A stretch of DNA of 64,000 bases, taken from NCBI GenBank assembly GCA_949775045.1, contig OX459098.1, positions 632,501-696,500 on the forward strand, in the 5' to 3' direction. The position numbers were made by a program, and so were the translations under genes. Positions within the stretch are counted from its first letter, which is position 1, and every line of letters starts with the position of its first letter. Below, one piece after another: positions 1-64,000 of this stretch. A model generated the notes under the pieces. The model had not been told where the DNA came from, did no database searches, and worked only from the letters and a program-made list of their open reading frames with translations. This stretch comes from Metridium senile. Lineage: Eukaryota; Cnidaria; Anthozoa; Actiniaria; Metridiidae.

Positions 1-53840
<53,840 letters not shown>

Positions 53841-53913
53841 AATGCAGAGTAAAGTAGCTTTGTCCACCGCGACTTACTGAGTGAGAATAAACAAATCGTA
53901 GTCAGTAAATCGG

Positions 53914-53920
53914 CTTTATA
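53914..53920 (-). promoter_or_regulatory. Putative TATA box of the giant gene
   Basis: On the minus strand TATAAAG lies about 75-80 bp upstream of the start codon at 53840. About 30 bp downstream of it, near 53880, is an initiator-like CTCAGTA, which would leave a 5' UTR of about 40-45 nt. The spacing fits a TATA-Inr core promoter, but no transcript evidence is available. Confidence 0.45.
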
Positions 53921-54136
53921 CTTCACAGTGAAACCAAATATGCTTGAAAACAAGCAAACAAAACAGTTTGTGATCAGGTTAATAGGGCAGTTTGATACAG
54001 ACAGTGTTACATACCACGGTAGAGCTGTGGTGGTCTACTCCACATGCAATATCATTCCTGAAATGGTATTTTAAAGGGATGAAATATTTGGATATCCTTT
54101 AAGCTAGGTTTCCACTACTGTAGGAATTGAGTTGCA

Positions 54137-54308
54137 AATAGTCCTTTTCACAGTTCCGTTCAGTGACCACAAATATAATAGTTCCAAGTCGAGGTTCCCG
54201 TTGTTGCACATAGCAAAACTATAATTTATCATGCCCAACAACGCGAACCTCGACTTGGAACTATCATTCGTAGTCACTGAACGGAACTGTGAAAAAATCT
54301 ATTGAGTT
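54137..54308. mobile_element. Fold-back element upstream of the giant gene
   Basis: Arms ttttcacagttccgttcagt and its inverse near 54280-54300, with gttccaagtcgaggttc in both. Loop about 25 bp. Lies about 300 bp upstream of the start codon. Confidence 0.85.
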
Positions 54309-54409
54309 ATAGCTTCAATGGAAGAAGTTAAACCAGGTACCTGAGTCGAGGTCATACAAATGTCCCAATCGGAACAATTCTAGAAACAAAAATCATGATG
54401 ATGTTTCAG

Positions 54410-54740
54410 TTTGATGTTGTTGTTGTGGATGATGATGATGATGATGCTGTCGATCATGATGAATGTGGTGATGGTAGTTGTTGTGGTGATGATGATGTTG
54501 ATGATGATGATGGTAGTGGTGGTAGTGGTGGTGGTGGTGGTGGTCATTGTTGGTGGTGGTGGTAATTAGGTTGATGAAGGATATTCATAATGATGCTAAT
54601 AACGATAATGATCGATGATGGTGATGACTGTAGCTAATGGTGATTATGATATTGATGCTAATGTTGAAGGCGTTAAACGAATGAAAATAATGATTATGAT
54701 GATAATATTAATATAATGATGACTATGATGATGGTAAACA
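54410..54740. repeat. GAT/GGT trinucleotide-rich tract
   Basis: gatgatgatgatgatgatgc, ggtggtggtggtggtggtc and related triplets; non-coding. Confidence 0.9.
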
Positions 54741-55344
54741 CCTTTAAGATAAAGAGAAAAACTAAAAGCCAAAAGTTGATAAGTAATAGATGATAAATAA
54801 CTTCACGTTTGCTGAGAACTTGAATTTGATAGCTTAGTAGGGAGATATAAGTGGATTTTGAATAAGAATTTTGGTCACGTGACCTGTTTTACAAAATACC
54901 TCTTCAACAGCAAGTGATAACCAGATTCTCCAAGCACAGTCTTGTAGAGACCTTGTAGAGAAGTACATTTAATGTATAAGTTTGTTTTACCTATTCAAAC
55001 TCGCGACCGCATTTTTAAAAGAAAAACGAAATCCTATATCCATCTAAACTAGTCACGTGACCACCCTTAGTTCAAAATTACAAATTAAGGATGAGCAGTA
55101 GTCTGAGATCTAACAATGTACCAAGTTTTAATAAAATCAAATGAGTTTTGTGGCAATGAGAAATAAAAACGTTTTTTCGTGAAACACGGCTAAAACCAGG
55201 CCTTAACATACTTGAGTTGTCATCATAGTTCATTGTCATCATAGTTCATTGTCATCATTGATATGATGATCATGATGATGGTGACAAGGATGAAACTAAT
55301 GATGATAATGACGACGACAGCGATGGTGATGAGGAATTCTTTCA
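54741..55344. other. Intergenic, no gene seen
   Basis: AT-rich sequence, then a short tcatcatagttcattg direct repeat at 55219-55255 and gat triplets to 55330. Confidence 0.55.
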
Positions 55345-55476
55345 AAGACATTTCGTATGACTGTGAAAAGTTCAGTGCCGTGTGCGATCTTGCCACGACC
55401 GTGAGATATATATAATTTTTGCTGTGCCTTGAGCGCGCGTGCGGTGGGCTTTTCATAGTCATACGAAATCTGCTCT
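55345..55476. mobile_element. Small MITE, copy 2
   Basis: agacatttcgtatgactgtg and catagtcatacgaaatctgc are inverted ends. Matches 48380-48532 in ends and core. Confidence 0.78.
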
Positions 55477-55779
55477 ATCTGCTTTCGTTTTTAAATGTTG
55501 TTGTTGTTGTTGTTTTGTTTTTTTTAAAAAGCGTGATAGCCTAAGGCAGTTTGTGGCTTGTATCATGTTATGTTAAGTTAGTAGTAAATTGATCGGGTCA
55601 ATGTTAATAGTATAATATCGAGTCTAGACAAGTAAGGTCACTACTAATTATCAATCTACTAGTTCTACATGTATGGCGCCATGCTGGTCATGGTATTCAG
55701 ATTGTATCGTCGTCGGGTACATACACGTTCTTGTAAGGAACATACGAGTTGTACAGTGAACCAGTTTTGGTTATTTTAT

Positions 55780-56052
55780 CATCATCCTTATTATTGTTAT
55801 TATTATTGTTATTATTACTATTATTATTATCGTTGGCACAAATATATAGTTGATGTCATCATCTTCACCATTTCATAATCATCATCATCAGTAATAATCT
55901 TAATCATCATCATCATTATCACCTTTAATACCATCTTCACCACCATCATTATCATCAACATCATTATCATCGTTATAATTATCATCACCACCACCATCAC
56001 CACCATCACCATTATCACCATCATTGTCATCGTCGTCATCGTCGTCATCATC

Positions 56053-56085
<33 letters not shown>

Positions 56086-56112
56086 ACCAGCATCATCATC
56101 TTCGCCGGTTGC
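55780..56112. repeat. ATC/ATT trinucleotide-rich tract
   Basis: Degenerate CAT/ATC triplets; open frames (poly Met/Asp) are artefacts. Confidence 0.9.
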
Positions 56113-56462
56113 CATGATTTGATTCTATACAATGCTTCCAAGCCTAAGTTTTAGGACTCCAACCAAACAGAATTCCAATCAGCAAGACATTTGAAACAAC
56201 AGTATCCATGCAGTGCTGTCTACACAATCGCCTGATGAAAACGACGTGATGTACAGCTATCAGTTTCAATTTCGTACAGTCCACACTTTAAGATATAATC
56301 CTATTTATGTTCCATTGTAGTTATTCCCTGCTCAGTTAATAAGTCGTTTCACGGGCGAAAATGCACTTGTAATCAATATATTTATGTTCCTTCGTGCATT
56401 AAGTCCCTGCATGGCTAGGTCTCCAGCACACATTTTTATACTGCATTCCAAGACAGTCAATA

Positions 56463-56765
56463 AATGTATTTATTATATAGCAAAGATATAACGCACGATC
56501 TCATTGGTCAAAAAGCGGGCCGTACTTTTTCCGTACGGACCGGAAAAGCGAGAGCAGCTTATTTATTATACTTTTTTCCCCTAAAATTGCTATATAATAA
56601 ATATCTTATTAACCTCGCTTGCTCGGGCCGTACTGGAAGTTATGGAACCTCGTTTTCCCCACTTTTTATGGGCCTCGCGCAACGCGCTCTGGCCATAAGA
56701 CAGTGGAAAATATACTCGGTCCATAACTTCCCGTACGGCCCTTCGCTTGGTTAATAAGATATTAT
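56463..56765. mobile_element. Complex inverted-repeat element
   Basis: Two nested pairs: tatttattatatagcaa (56467) with ttgctatataataaata (56587), and ccgtactggaagttatgg (56629) with ccataacttcccgtacgg (56720). A third short pair surrounds gggccgtacttttt. Probably a MITE with subterminal repeats. Confidence 0.65.
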
Positions 56766-57102
56766 TATGTACGGAATGTTAAAACAATTGCTGGTGCAAA
56801 TTGTTGTGTAAGTGTATTGAGTTGGAATGTGCTCATTACTATGCATAGTAATTAGGTACAGGAGTATATAAGTCTAATTAGTAATTGAGTTTACCATCGA
56901 AGGTATCTCTTACCAGCCATTCTCACAAAATTGTCTTTTAAATGAAATATTGTAGAATTATCCTCACGTTATCCATGTACACTAGGCTTGATATAAAATG
57001 AATAATGATATAATAAATATAAATAATATAATAATACATAGATGACTAAATAAATGAGATGCTCCCTCCTGCATGATATGGTTGTGCAGCTGTATATTGA
57101 TA

Positions 57103-57370
57103 AGTGTATACACCTATTTCAATCAACGTTGTCCATCCGGAATGGTTGATCTGAGACCGATAGGAATTGTGGGAGTTCATTAAATCCCAAATACATTGTT
57201 TTAATCACACTTGAATGGTGCTGAATTACAGATAACAGTATTTCAGAAGTAAACATTAATATTCAAGTGTGATTATAATAGTGCATTTGCAGTTTAACGA
57301 GCTCCCACAATTCCTATCGGTCTCAGATCAACCATTCCAGATGGACAACGTTAATTGAAATAGGTGTATA
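57103..57370. mobile_element. Fold-back element related to the 66-bp minisatellite
   Basis: Arms tatacacctatttcaatcaa cgttgtcca and inverse at 57345-57370, with gaccgataggaattgtggga in both. Its ends resemble the cacctatttcaaaaaggttg tcca of the minisatellite unit. Confidence 0.85.
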
Positions 57371-57757
57371 TAAATAACAATATAATGTTTAATAGAAAAT
57401 AAAACAAATCTCAGCCCAAGGGATGAATTACATTTGTAAAGATTCAAATAATATTTGTAAAATATTTTGTATAATTATTTTATATGCGGTTCACTGCAGA
57501 GTGATTAGAATACAATAAAAATTATTAAAGAATAGTTCCATGGGTGGAATTAAAATGCACAATAAGTCTATTTTCGTTCCTTTGTGTATTTAGTCCCTGC
57601 CGAGGTCTCAAGCAGATTCATCTCAACCTCGACGAACCGTTCCTAATTTATACTATGGACTATAATACAATCAAACAAACGTGTACACTGAAAACAAACT
57701 GCCTCTTTTCTTTCCTTCGTGAGTTATATCTTTACAACAAGTAAGTTACAATTACAA

Positions 57758-58130
57758 ATGGAAACTAGCAAGTAAACTAGTATAGGCTGCGTCGGTGTTT
57801 GATATAAACGATAGGTAATTTTGTGAAGTTTTGTAACACCGTAAAAAAATGTTGACTTAACTTTACTAAAATGGAAACTAGCGAGTAAACTAGTATAGGC
57901 TGCGTCGATGTTTGATATAAACGATAGGTAATGTAATGAAATTTGTAACACCGTAAAAAATAGAAATAGAAACTAGCGAGTAATTCTAGTATAGGCTGCG
58001 TCGGTGTTTGATATATACCATAGGTAATAGAATGAAATTCGTAACACCGTAACAAAATGTTGACTTATCTTTTCTTTAACTTAACTTTTAGTAAAGTTAA
58101 GTCAACATTTTTTACGGTGTTACAAATTTC
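57758..58130 (-). repeat. 95-bp satellite, three copies plus an inverted partial
   Basis: Three minus-oriented units, then at 58080-58145 a short plus-oriented piece (gtcaacattttttacggtgt tacaaatttcat), so the array ends in an inverted repeat. Confidence 0.85.
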
Positions 58131-58149
58131 ATAATATTACCTATCATGA

Positions 58150-60110
58150 TAAGAAAAATGTTGAAATGTTAATGTTTTAATATAACTAAAGCCTTTCTTT
58201 AAGAAAATTTAATAATCAAATTCTAATCTAGATCTATTGTTTGCAATTGCAAGTTTTTGAATTTATATCAATGTTTTAAACAAATTTATAATCGATTTTT
58301 TTAGATTTAAAACTTTTTTGGAAATGTTTTTTTTGTCCAAGTTTTTTTGTAAAAATGAAAACTACCAAATAAGAATAAATTAATTTTATTTACTAGGTCC
58401 CCTAGATAAATGCAAATATTTTAGCGAACAAAATATTTATGCCAGTTTTGACAAATTCCGACTTTAAACAACTCAAATATTCGTTTTTAGATGTATCAAT
58501 AATATCTCAACAATAACCTCCATGTTCTTGACAAGAATAATAATTATTCGTGTCTATATATATGTATCTAATAGTAATAAATCTTCAGTCCACAGCTGCC
58601 TGCAGTCTACAAGCAACAAAATGGATTTCTTCAAATCACTATGGGTAAGAAACCACGTGACACATATAAAGCACTTGATTGGTTTACCAATACAAATACA
58701 GTCGCTTGCCGCGGAATTTTAAAAGTGCGAAAATATGCACAACAGAAATCTCAATTCGTCAAACAAAAGAAATACATTTTTAAGTTATGTTCGCAGCGGA
58801 AAGGGAAGAGTTATTTTATGTGTATATTTTAGCTCGTTTACTAAAACCTGAGCAAAATACGAAGGTCTACTACAAAATAAAAATTGAAATTTTGTGAACG
58901 TCAACTCGACATGTAGCTATAAAATTTCTTATTTCGGAATACCACATTTTTTAAAGAAAAAATAAGCCTTACCGACGTGAAAGAATTGTAAAATGTAACA
59001 CAGTTATTTTTAAATTCATTTTCATTGTATATTTAGTAATACCTAATAGTTTACTCGGCAAAGAAAACAAGAATCTAGTCACTCAAAACTCTCAAAACTG
59101 CCGACTACTGCTGTTCATGCAAGTTGAATTGCAAGTTTTCAGCGAAGAAAATTGCTGTTTAAAAGCATTAATTTATTAGAATTACCTTGCTTAAACATGC
59201 TTGAGCCTTGCAATTCGTCTCAGTTGTAATGGAAGAACGGCTTTTTTAGCGCGTTTTGAGGCTTTGAACTATTTTAAAAGCGAGAAAAGATACGAAATGT
59301 TAGCCATTTTGTGTGTCACCTCAACAATGATGAAAATCCAGTTTAAAACGCACGAAAAAAAGGATATTTACTTACCAAATGCTCCCAAAACACATCTTTA
59401 TCGCTGTAGTTATTTGTTCAAAGTGTATTCCCTTCTTTTTAGAGCGGTTTTAGTGCATTTTGAAGACATAAAGTTGATTGTTCTTCGAGTGAGTACTATT
59501 TTAGCACGTCGGGGCATGCGAACACTTGTTGTGCAAACTCGCGCTTCAAAATTTAAATCTCAGCCTGCATGTTACGATATTTTGTAACGCTGTGTCCCGT
59601 ATGTCACGCATTCCAACTAATCGACTAAAAAAAACAGAAAATTGAACGAATGAATGAACAAACGAAAAATAAATGAATAAATGAGTGTATGAAGGTGTGT
59701 ATGACTAAAAGAATAAAAGAATTAATGAATTAAATATATTCTAATGAAGTTTAATTTTTTGCCAGACTATTTATCGCTTTAATTTTTTTTCACGCGCGAG
59801 CCGTACATTTCGCGCCAAATTTTTTCAAGACTCTACTTAACTTTTTTTGCTATTTCCCATCTAAATATACACCAAAATCATAGCATTATTTCTTCACAAA
59901 AAGATAAAAGAAAGCTTTACAATTTTATCTAAAGTTAAAACAATATTTGATAAATTGTTTTTTTTTTTGCGTTTCTTGGTAATAATACGTACAATTTCAA
60001 GTATCTCTTTGTCCTTCTGTTCAAACACAATTCTCAGAGTTACAGAATTTTCGTTTAATTATTTTAATCGTATAGCTATTGATTTCCTAGTATAAATTAT
60101 AATCCACAAA
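58150..60110. other. Intergenic, no supported gene
   Basis: AT-rich. An ATG with good context at 58621 is followed after eight codons by a GTAAGA donor, but no continuing exon is recognised. A 128-codon frame at 59201-59587 matches nothing I know and has no supporting splice or promoter signal. Confidence 0.5.
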
Positions 60111-60119
60111 TCATCACGT

Positions 60120-60240
60120 AAGAGTCACGTAGACTTAACCGCTAGTTACTGTACATTTTAGTACAACTGCTTTTTATAAACACTGACGCAGTCCATTTCA
60201 TCCGCTGAAAACGTACATTTTTACTCCAACCCTAAGAAAG
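60120..60240 (+). repeat. 70-bp satellite, degenerate copies
   Basis: acttaaccgctagttactgt, cactgacgcagtcca and acatttttactccaa are recognisable. Confidence 0.7.
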
Positions 60241-61560
60241 TATAATAATTATCTCCCATTCAATAGTTTAATAACTCGATATAACTCCAATGTAAATGAA
60301 TTAATAACCGAACACAAGAAGATATATAAATAAAGGAATAATGCCAACTAATATTAAAATAGATGTTTTTAATAATGAAGGTTCACAAACAATTTGCATG
60401 CGTCCGCCATCACTGAAGGTGTTCAACAAGACGGGTTGTTGGCAAAAATATCACGTTTTCATTGTTTTGAAAAACAGTTTTATCACAATAGAATTTGTGG
60501 TAATGTAACCCTGAAACCTTATAGCAATAATACGTGCTAGGTTTGATGAATTAAACGGCAAAAAATTGTCAAAACTTTCGTGTAAAAATGTCAGATTCGT
60601 GAGTGCTGTAGTTAGACCTTACGCTTCAATGAACAGCGTCCCGACAAAATGAGAATTAATTCCTTAAAACTTCATCTTTCATTGAAGAAAAGTATGTTTG
60701 ATTAGGAATTAATCTTTGAAAAGAAAGGATTAAGATATGCACTGTAGTGTTGTAAAACACAAATGAATTTTTAATCCCAATATTTATGACACTCAAACGG
60801 ACCTAACGTTGAAATATAGTTTTGCACGGAGTAGTGTTCTCTTGTCATCCATGTTCCACGAAGGAATTTCATCGTTAATTGTATACCTGAACTGCGACAA
60901 AGACTCATCTTTCTTGCTTTTGAGGAAATAATTTCTGTGTTTTTGCATCGTGTAAAGCTCTCAAGCAACCGAGGTATGGTGTATTTAGATTGTTAACAGT
61001 CACGCATAGCGTTTAATAAACAAGCCAAAACTTTGTGCCATTTTGAAGTCGTTTGGCAAAGCTTTGCGCTTTCATCTCTGCAGTAAAATAGCACAAAACT
61101 TAACAGCTTTTAATCAGTTAAACTAGAAATTGAATAAACAAGAATAGAGCATAATTGAATTGAAGATTACAAGATAGTTTAGTTTCGTTGCTGGATTTAA
61201 ATTTATACCCCAGAAGAAGCGGCGGAATTTTGTTTAACTGATTTGCCGAGCTAAAATGTCGAATCTGATTGCAACTTCAAACATATTTTTGTATGTAAAA
61301 TATCAATTAACTCAGTCTGATATAGTCACAACTCTGCTCTATTATCGCATTAGTTTGATTTGTATATAAGCCTTTGATTAAATTCAACGAATATATATAA
61401 AAGCTTAAAGTTTACTGCTTAATTAATTCGGAACTTTAACGCAATTTTTTCAGCTTTCAGTAAAACTTCTACTGTCCCAAATTGCAAACTATGGCTATAG
61501 TCGCAATTTTCTTTCTCAGAGATTTATGGAAAGCAATTGGATTGGTTTTAAAGTTGCTTC
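60241..61560. other. Intergenic, no feature seen
   Basis: AT-rich unique sequence without a convincing exon or repeat. Confidence 0.5.
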
Positions 61561-61985
61561 ACTGTTTTGGTCTGGAGGAATAGACTTTAGGCTTTGTTCA
61601 ACGACAACTTTAATTGAATTAGCTATATACATGTACATTAGGATGGCATAATTTCTTGGTTTTAAAGCTGAAGAAGTCGCTTTTGGTCTGATGCATGAAG
61701 GAATATGCTCTAGGCTTTTTCAACGACAACGTTAATTGAGTTAGCTATATACATGTAATAGGATGGTGCAATTTCTTGGTTTTAAAGCTGAAGAAGTCGC
61801 GCTTTTGGTCTGAAGGAATAGGCTCTAGGCTTTTTCAACGACAACGTTAATTGAATTAGCTATATACATGTACATTAGGATGGTGCAATTTCTTGGTTTT
61901 AAAGCTGAAGAAGTCGCTTTTTGTCTGAAGAAATAGGCTTTAGGCTTTTTCAACGACAACGTTAATCGAATTAGGTATATATTAA
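61560..61985 (+). repeat. Tandem repeat of about 118 bp, 3.5 copies
   Basis: Units contain tttggtctgaaggaatagg, tttttcaacgacaacgttaa, tagctatatacatgtacat and tttaaagctgaagaagtcgc; they begin near 61566, 61686, 61803 and 61920 with small indels. Confidence 0.88.
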
Positions 61986-62812
61986 ATATTATCTATTTTT
62001 CATTAAATATTTATATATTTAAATCATAAGTAATTATTTAACGAATCAAAAATCGTTGCCAATATATACATGAAACTTTTTTCATATAAAAGTTGGCCAA
62101 AATCTTGTTAACTTACATTTGCTAATTACAAACATAAAAAAAATTATTTCCAAAATAAACAAATTACAAACATTTTCATTTTCTACAAACTTGCTCTGAG
62201 AGAACAAGCAGGGAAACTAAGTTGCAGCAATACTAAAGCCAGTTGCTTTTAATTGTTTGTCTGTCGGAGAAATATTTCTGTGTAAGAGTATATAATTGGA
62301 TTTTGAGTTTAGAGTTTCTACTCAAGGTAGAGCAGAATTGTAAGACAAAAGTATGTTTTTTCGACCGGTTCATTTTACCTTGAAGTCTACATCTACGGCG
62401 AATAGAAACGCTGTGGTGGCTGCTGACACAAGCGGAGAAAGTGATGTCAAAGTGAGATATTAACACTGCATTTCAGATTGTAGACAGAATAGTTTTAACG
62501 TTATCTTTAACGGTTTTTGTTATGATCAATTTGTCGCTCTCCTTATAGTTATCGCATCGCTGTCGTTGATTTATCATTATTGTTGCCGTTATTGTAATCA
62601 TTATCGTACTCACTATTTTTGTTAAATCTGGTCAAAATATCGAAAATGCGCTATTGCATATAATTAAAAATACATCCTGAGTTTTAATGCGGTATTTTCG
62701 CACTTTAGACGACTTAACTAACGCCAATTTGCATTTTTATTCTTCCACATGATCATGGATTTACAAGTTTCTAGTCTTATTTTATATTTCTCTTAAGAAC
62801 AAAAGCCCCAAG
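61986..62812. other. Upstream region of the calpain gene
   Basis: AT-rich. A CCAAT or TATA box could not be assigned with confidence. The 5' UTR of the downstream gene is presumably here. Confidence 0.4.
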
Positions 62813-62971
62813 ATGTCTCGTCGCCAATCGAATAAAAACAGAGTTGCAGCCTTACAGAAGCAGTTACTGAGCTCTGGTCGTCTATACGAGGATCGCGATT
62901 TCCCGCCAAACTTTAACAGCCTTAACTTGAGTAGGAGAGAGACTGGGAAAATTACATGGAAGAGGCCTGGG
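62813..62971 (+). CDS. CAPN5-like: Calpain (CAPN5/6-like), first coding exon
   Basis: ATG in AAGATGT context opens 53 codons: MSRRQSNKNRVAALQKQLLS, then GRLYEDRDFPPNFNSLNLS and ITWKRPG, phase 0, donor GTGAGT. The L-Y-E-D-x-x-F-P-P...W-K-R-P pattern is the standard start of a calpain protease core. The short N-terminus, with no penta-EF or glycine-rich extension, fits the atypical calpains 5/6. Intron 1 holds four 70-bp satellite units (62998-63260). Confidence 0.88.
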
Positions 62972-62997
62972 GTGAGTACACCTATTTCAAAACTATA

Positions 62998-63262
62998 GTT
63001 TCCTTACAAACACTGACGCAGTCTACACTAGTTTAACCGCTAGTTATCGTACATTTTTACTACAATTGTTTCCTTAAAAACATCGACGCAGTCCACACTA
63101 GTTTAACCGCTAGTTATCGTACATTTTTACTCCAATTGTTTTCTTAAAAACATCGACGCAGTCCACACTAGTTTAACCACTAGTTATCGTACATTTCTAC
63201 TCCAATAGTTTCCTTAGAAACACTGACGCAGTTCACACTAGTTTAACCACTAGTTGTCGTAT
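62998..63262 (+). repeat. 70-bp satellite in calpain intron 1, four copies
   Basis: gacgca occurs at 63015, 63085, 63155 and 63225, exactly 70 bp apart. This is the cleanest copy of the family in the window. Confidence 0.95.
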
Positions 63263-63311
63263 CGATTTTGTATCGATTGATAACCGGTATATTTTCTTTA
63301 CATTTATCTAG

Positions 63312-63637
63312 GAAATATGCAATTCTCCCAAGTTCTTCTCCCAGGGAGTTAGTAAGAACGATGTCGCTCAGGGCCGCATTAGAAACTGTTGGTTTGTTGC
63401 TGCGCTCGCTGACCTAACTCTGTCCGACGACCTATTCAACAACGTTTGTCCCAAGAACCAGTCTTACGATAAGGGATTCTATTGCGGGATGTTCCATTTT
63501 AATTTCTGGCGGTTTGGCGAGTGGCAGGAGGTTATCATTGATGATTATTTACCAACTGTCAACGGACGGTTGTTTTTTACTCACTCCAATGACGAGGATG
63601 AGTTCTGGAGCGCCTTGTTAGAGAAAGCCTATGCAAA
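63312..63637 (+). CDS. CAPN5-like: Calpain (CAPN5/6-like), second coding exon (gene continues right)
   Basis: Acceptor TTTATCTAG. EICNSPKFFSQGVSKNDVAQ leads to NCWFVAALADL with the catalytic Cys, which is residue 79 of this model. MFHFNFWRFGEWQEVIIDDY, LPTVNGRLFF, HSNDEDEFWSALLEKAYAK follow, closely matching the CAPN5 type (F-W-R-F-G-E-W, D-D-x-L-P-T-V-N, H-S-N, E-F-W-x-A-L-x-E-K-A-Y-A-K). Catalytic His and Asn lie in later exons outside the window. Calpains are cytosolic calcium-activated cysteine proteases. Odd point: the usual L-G before N/D-C-W reads I-R here. Donor GTAAGT, phase 2. Confidence 0.92.
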
Positions 63638-63639
63638 GT

Positions 63640-64000
63640 AAGTATAATGATAGTGATGGTTGTGGTGATGGTGGTGGTGGTGGTGATGATGGTGATGATA
63701 ATGATAATGATATTGATATTGATGGTGGTGGTGGTGGTGGTGGTGGTTTTGGTGTTGGTGGTGATACATGATGATGGTGGTGGTGGTGTTGATGAGTATG
63801 ATGATGATTAGTTACAATGATGATGATGATGGTGGTGGTGGTTTTGGGTTTGGTGATGATGCTGGTGACGATGATGGTGATGGCGGTATTAGTGATAGTG
63901 ATGGTGATGATGATGATGATGGTGATAATGAGTTGATGATGATGGTGATGATAGTGATGGTGATGATGTTGATGACGACGACGACGAAGATGATGATGAT
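63640..64000 (+). repeat. GAT/GGT trinucleotide tract in calpain intron 2
   Basis: Starts within about 10 bp of the splice donor and runs to the window edge; ggtggtggtggtggtgg and gatgatgatgatg runs. Confidence 0.95.

Noticed and set aside
59201..59587. 128-codon plus-strand frame
   Set aside because: No recognisable domain, no repeat support, and composition like the surrounding intergenic DNA.

Overview
This is animal (metazoan) nuclear DNA. It is AT-rich, with GT-AG introns, microsatellites, many fold-back miniature transposons and a non-LTR retrotransposon fragment. The domain mix (C-type lectin, vWA, EGF, Ig, NIDO, AMOP, VWD) and a fold-back repeat that I associate with coral and sea anemone genomes suggest a cnidarian, probably an anthozoan. 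The species assignment is inference.

One minus-strand gene fills the window from 53840 leftward past base 1. I could assemble it exon by exon with consistent splice phases at every junction. In protein order it has: a signal peptide (53756-53840); two C-type lectin domains, each on two exons, joined by a 42-nt linker exon (48801-43744); a vWA domain on two exons (43290-41492); a 12-kb intron full of repeats; 89 EGF-like exons (29454-12671); two Ig domains (12206-11512); a 5.4-kb Ser/Thr/Val-rich mucin-like exon (10938-5554); a NIDO domain on four exons (5260-3734); an AMOP domain on two exons (3349-2556); and the start of a VWD domain on two exons (2161-673). That is about 108 exons and 19.5 kb of coding sequence, roughly 6,500 residues, with the C-terminus beyond the left edge. 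The NIDO-AMOP-VWD order is that of MUC4-type membrane mucins, so this is probably a giant secreted or membrane-anchored adhesion or mucin-like protein.

The most striking feature is the EGF array. Eighty-six consecutive units, each a 114-bp phase 1-1 exon plus a 68-bp intron, keep an exact 182-bp period over 15.47 kb (13801 to 29271 is exactly 85 x 182) with no net indel. The array carries a 12-unit, 2,184-bp higher-order repeat. Introns are as homogenised as exons, so the array was amplified recently.

The region 53841-62812 is intergenic: satellites, fold-back elements and microsatellites, with no gene I can support. At 62813 a plus-strand gene begins that encodes a calpain close to the CAPN5/6 type; two exons are visible and it runs off the right edge.

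Introns and intergenic DNA hold at least a dozen fold-back/MITE families (several nested, some with clear target-site duplications of TA, TTAA or 8 bp), two related satellite families (95 bp and 70 bp) that share a core, a 66-bp minisatellite, and a degenerate hammerhead-ribozyme-like motif beside the 95-bp satellite.
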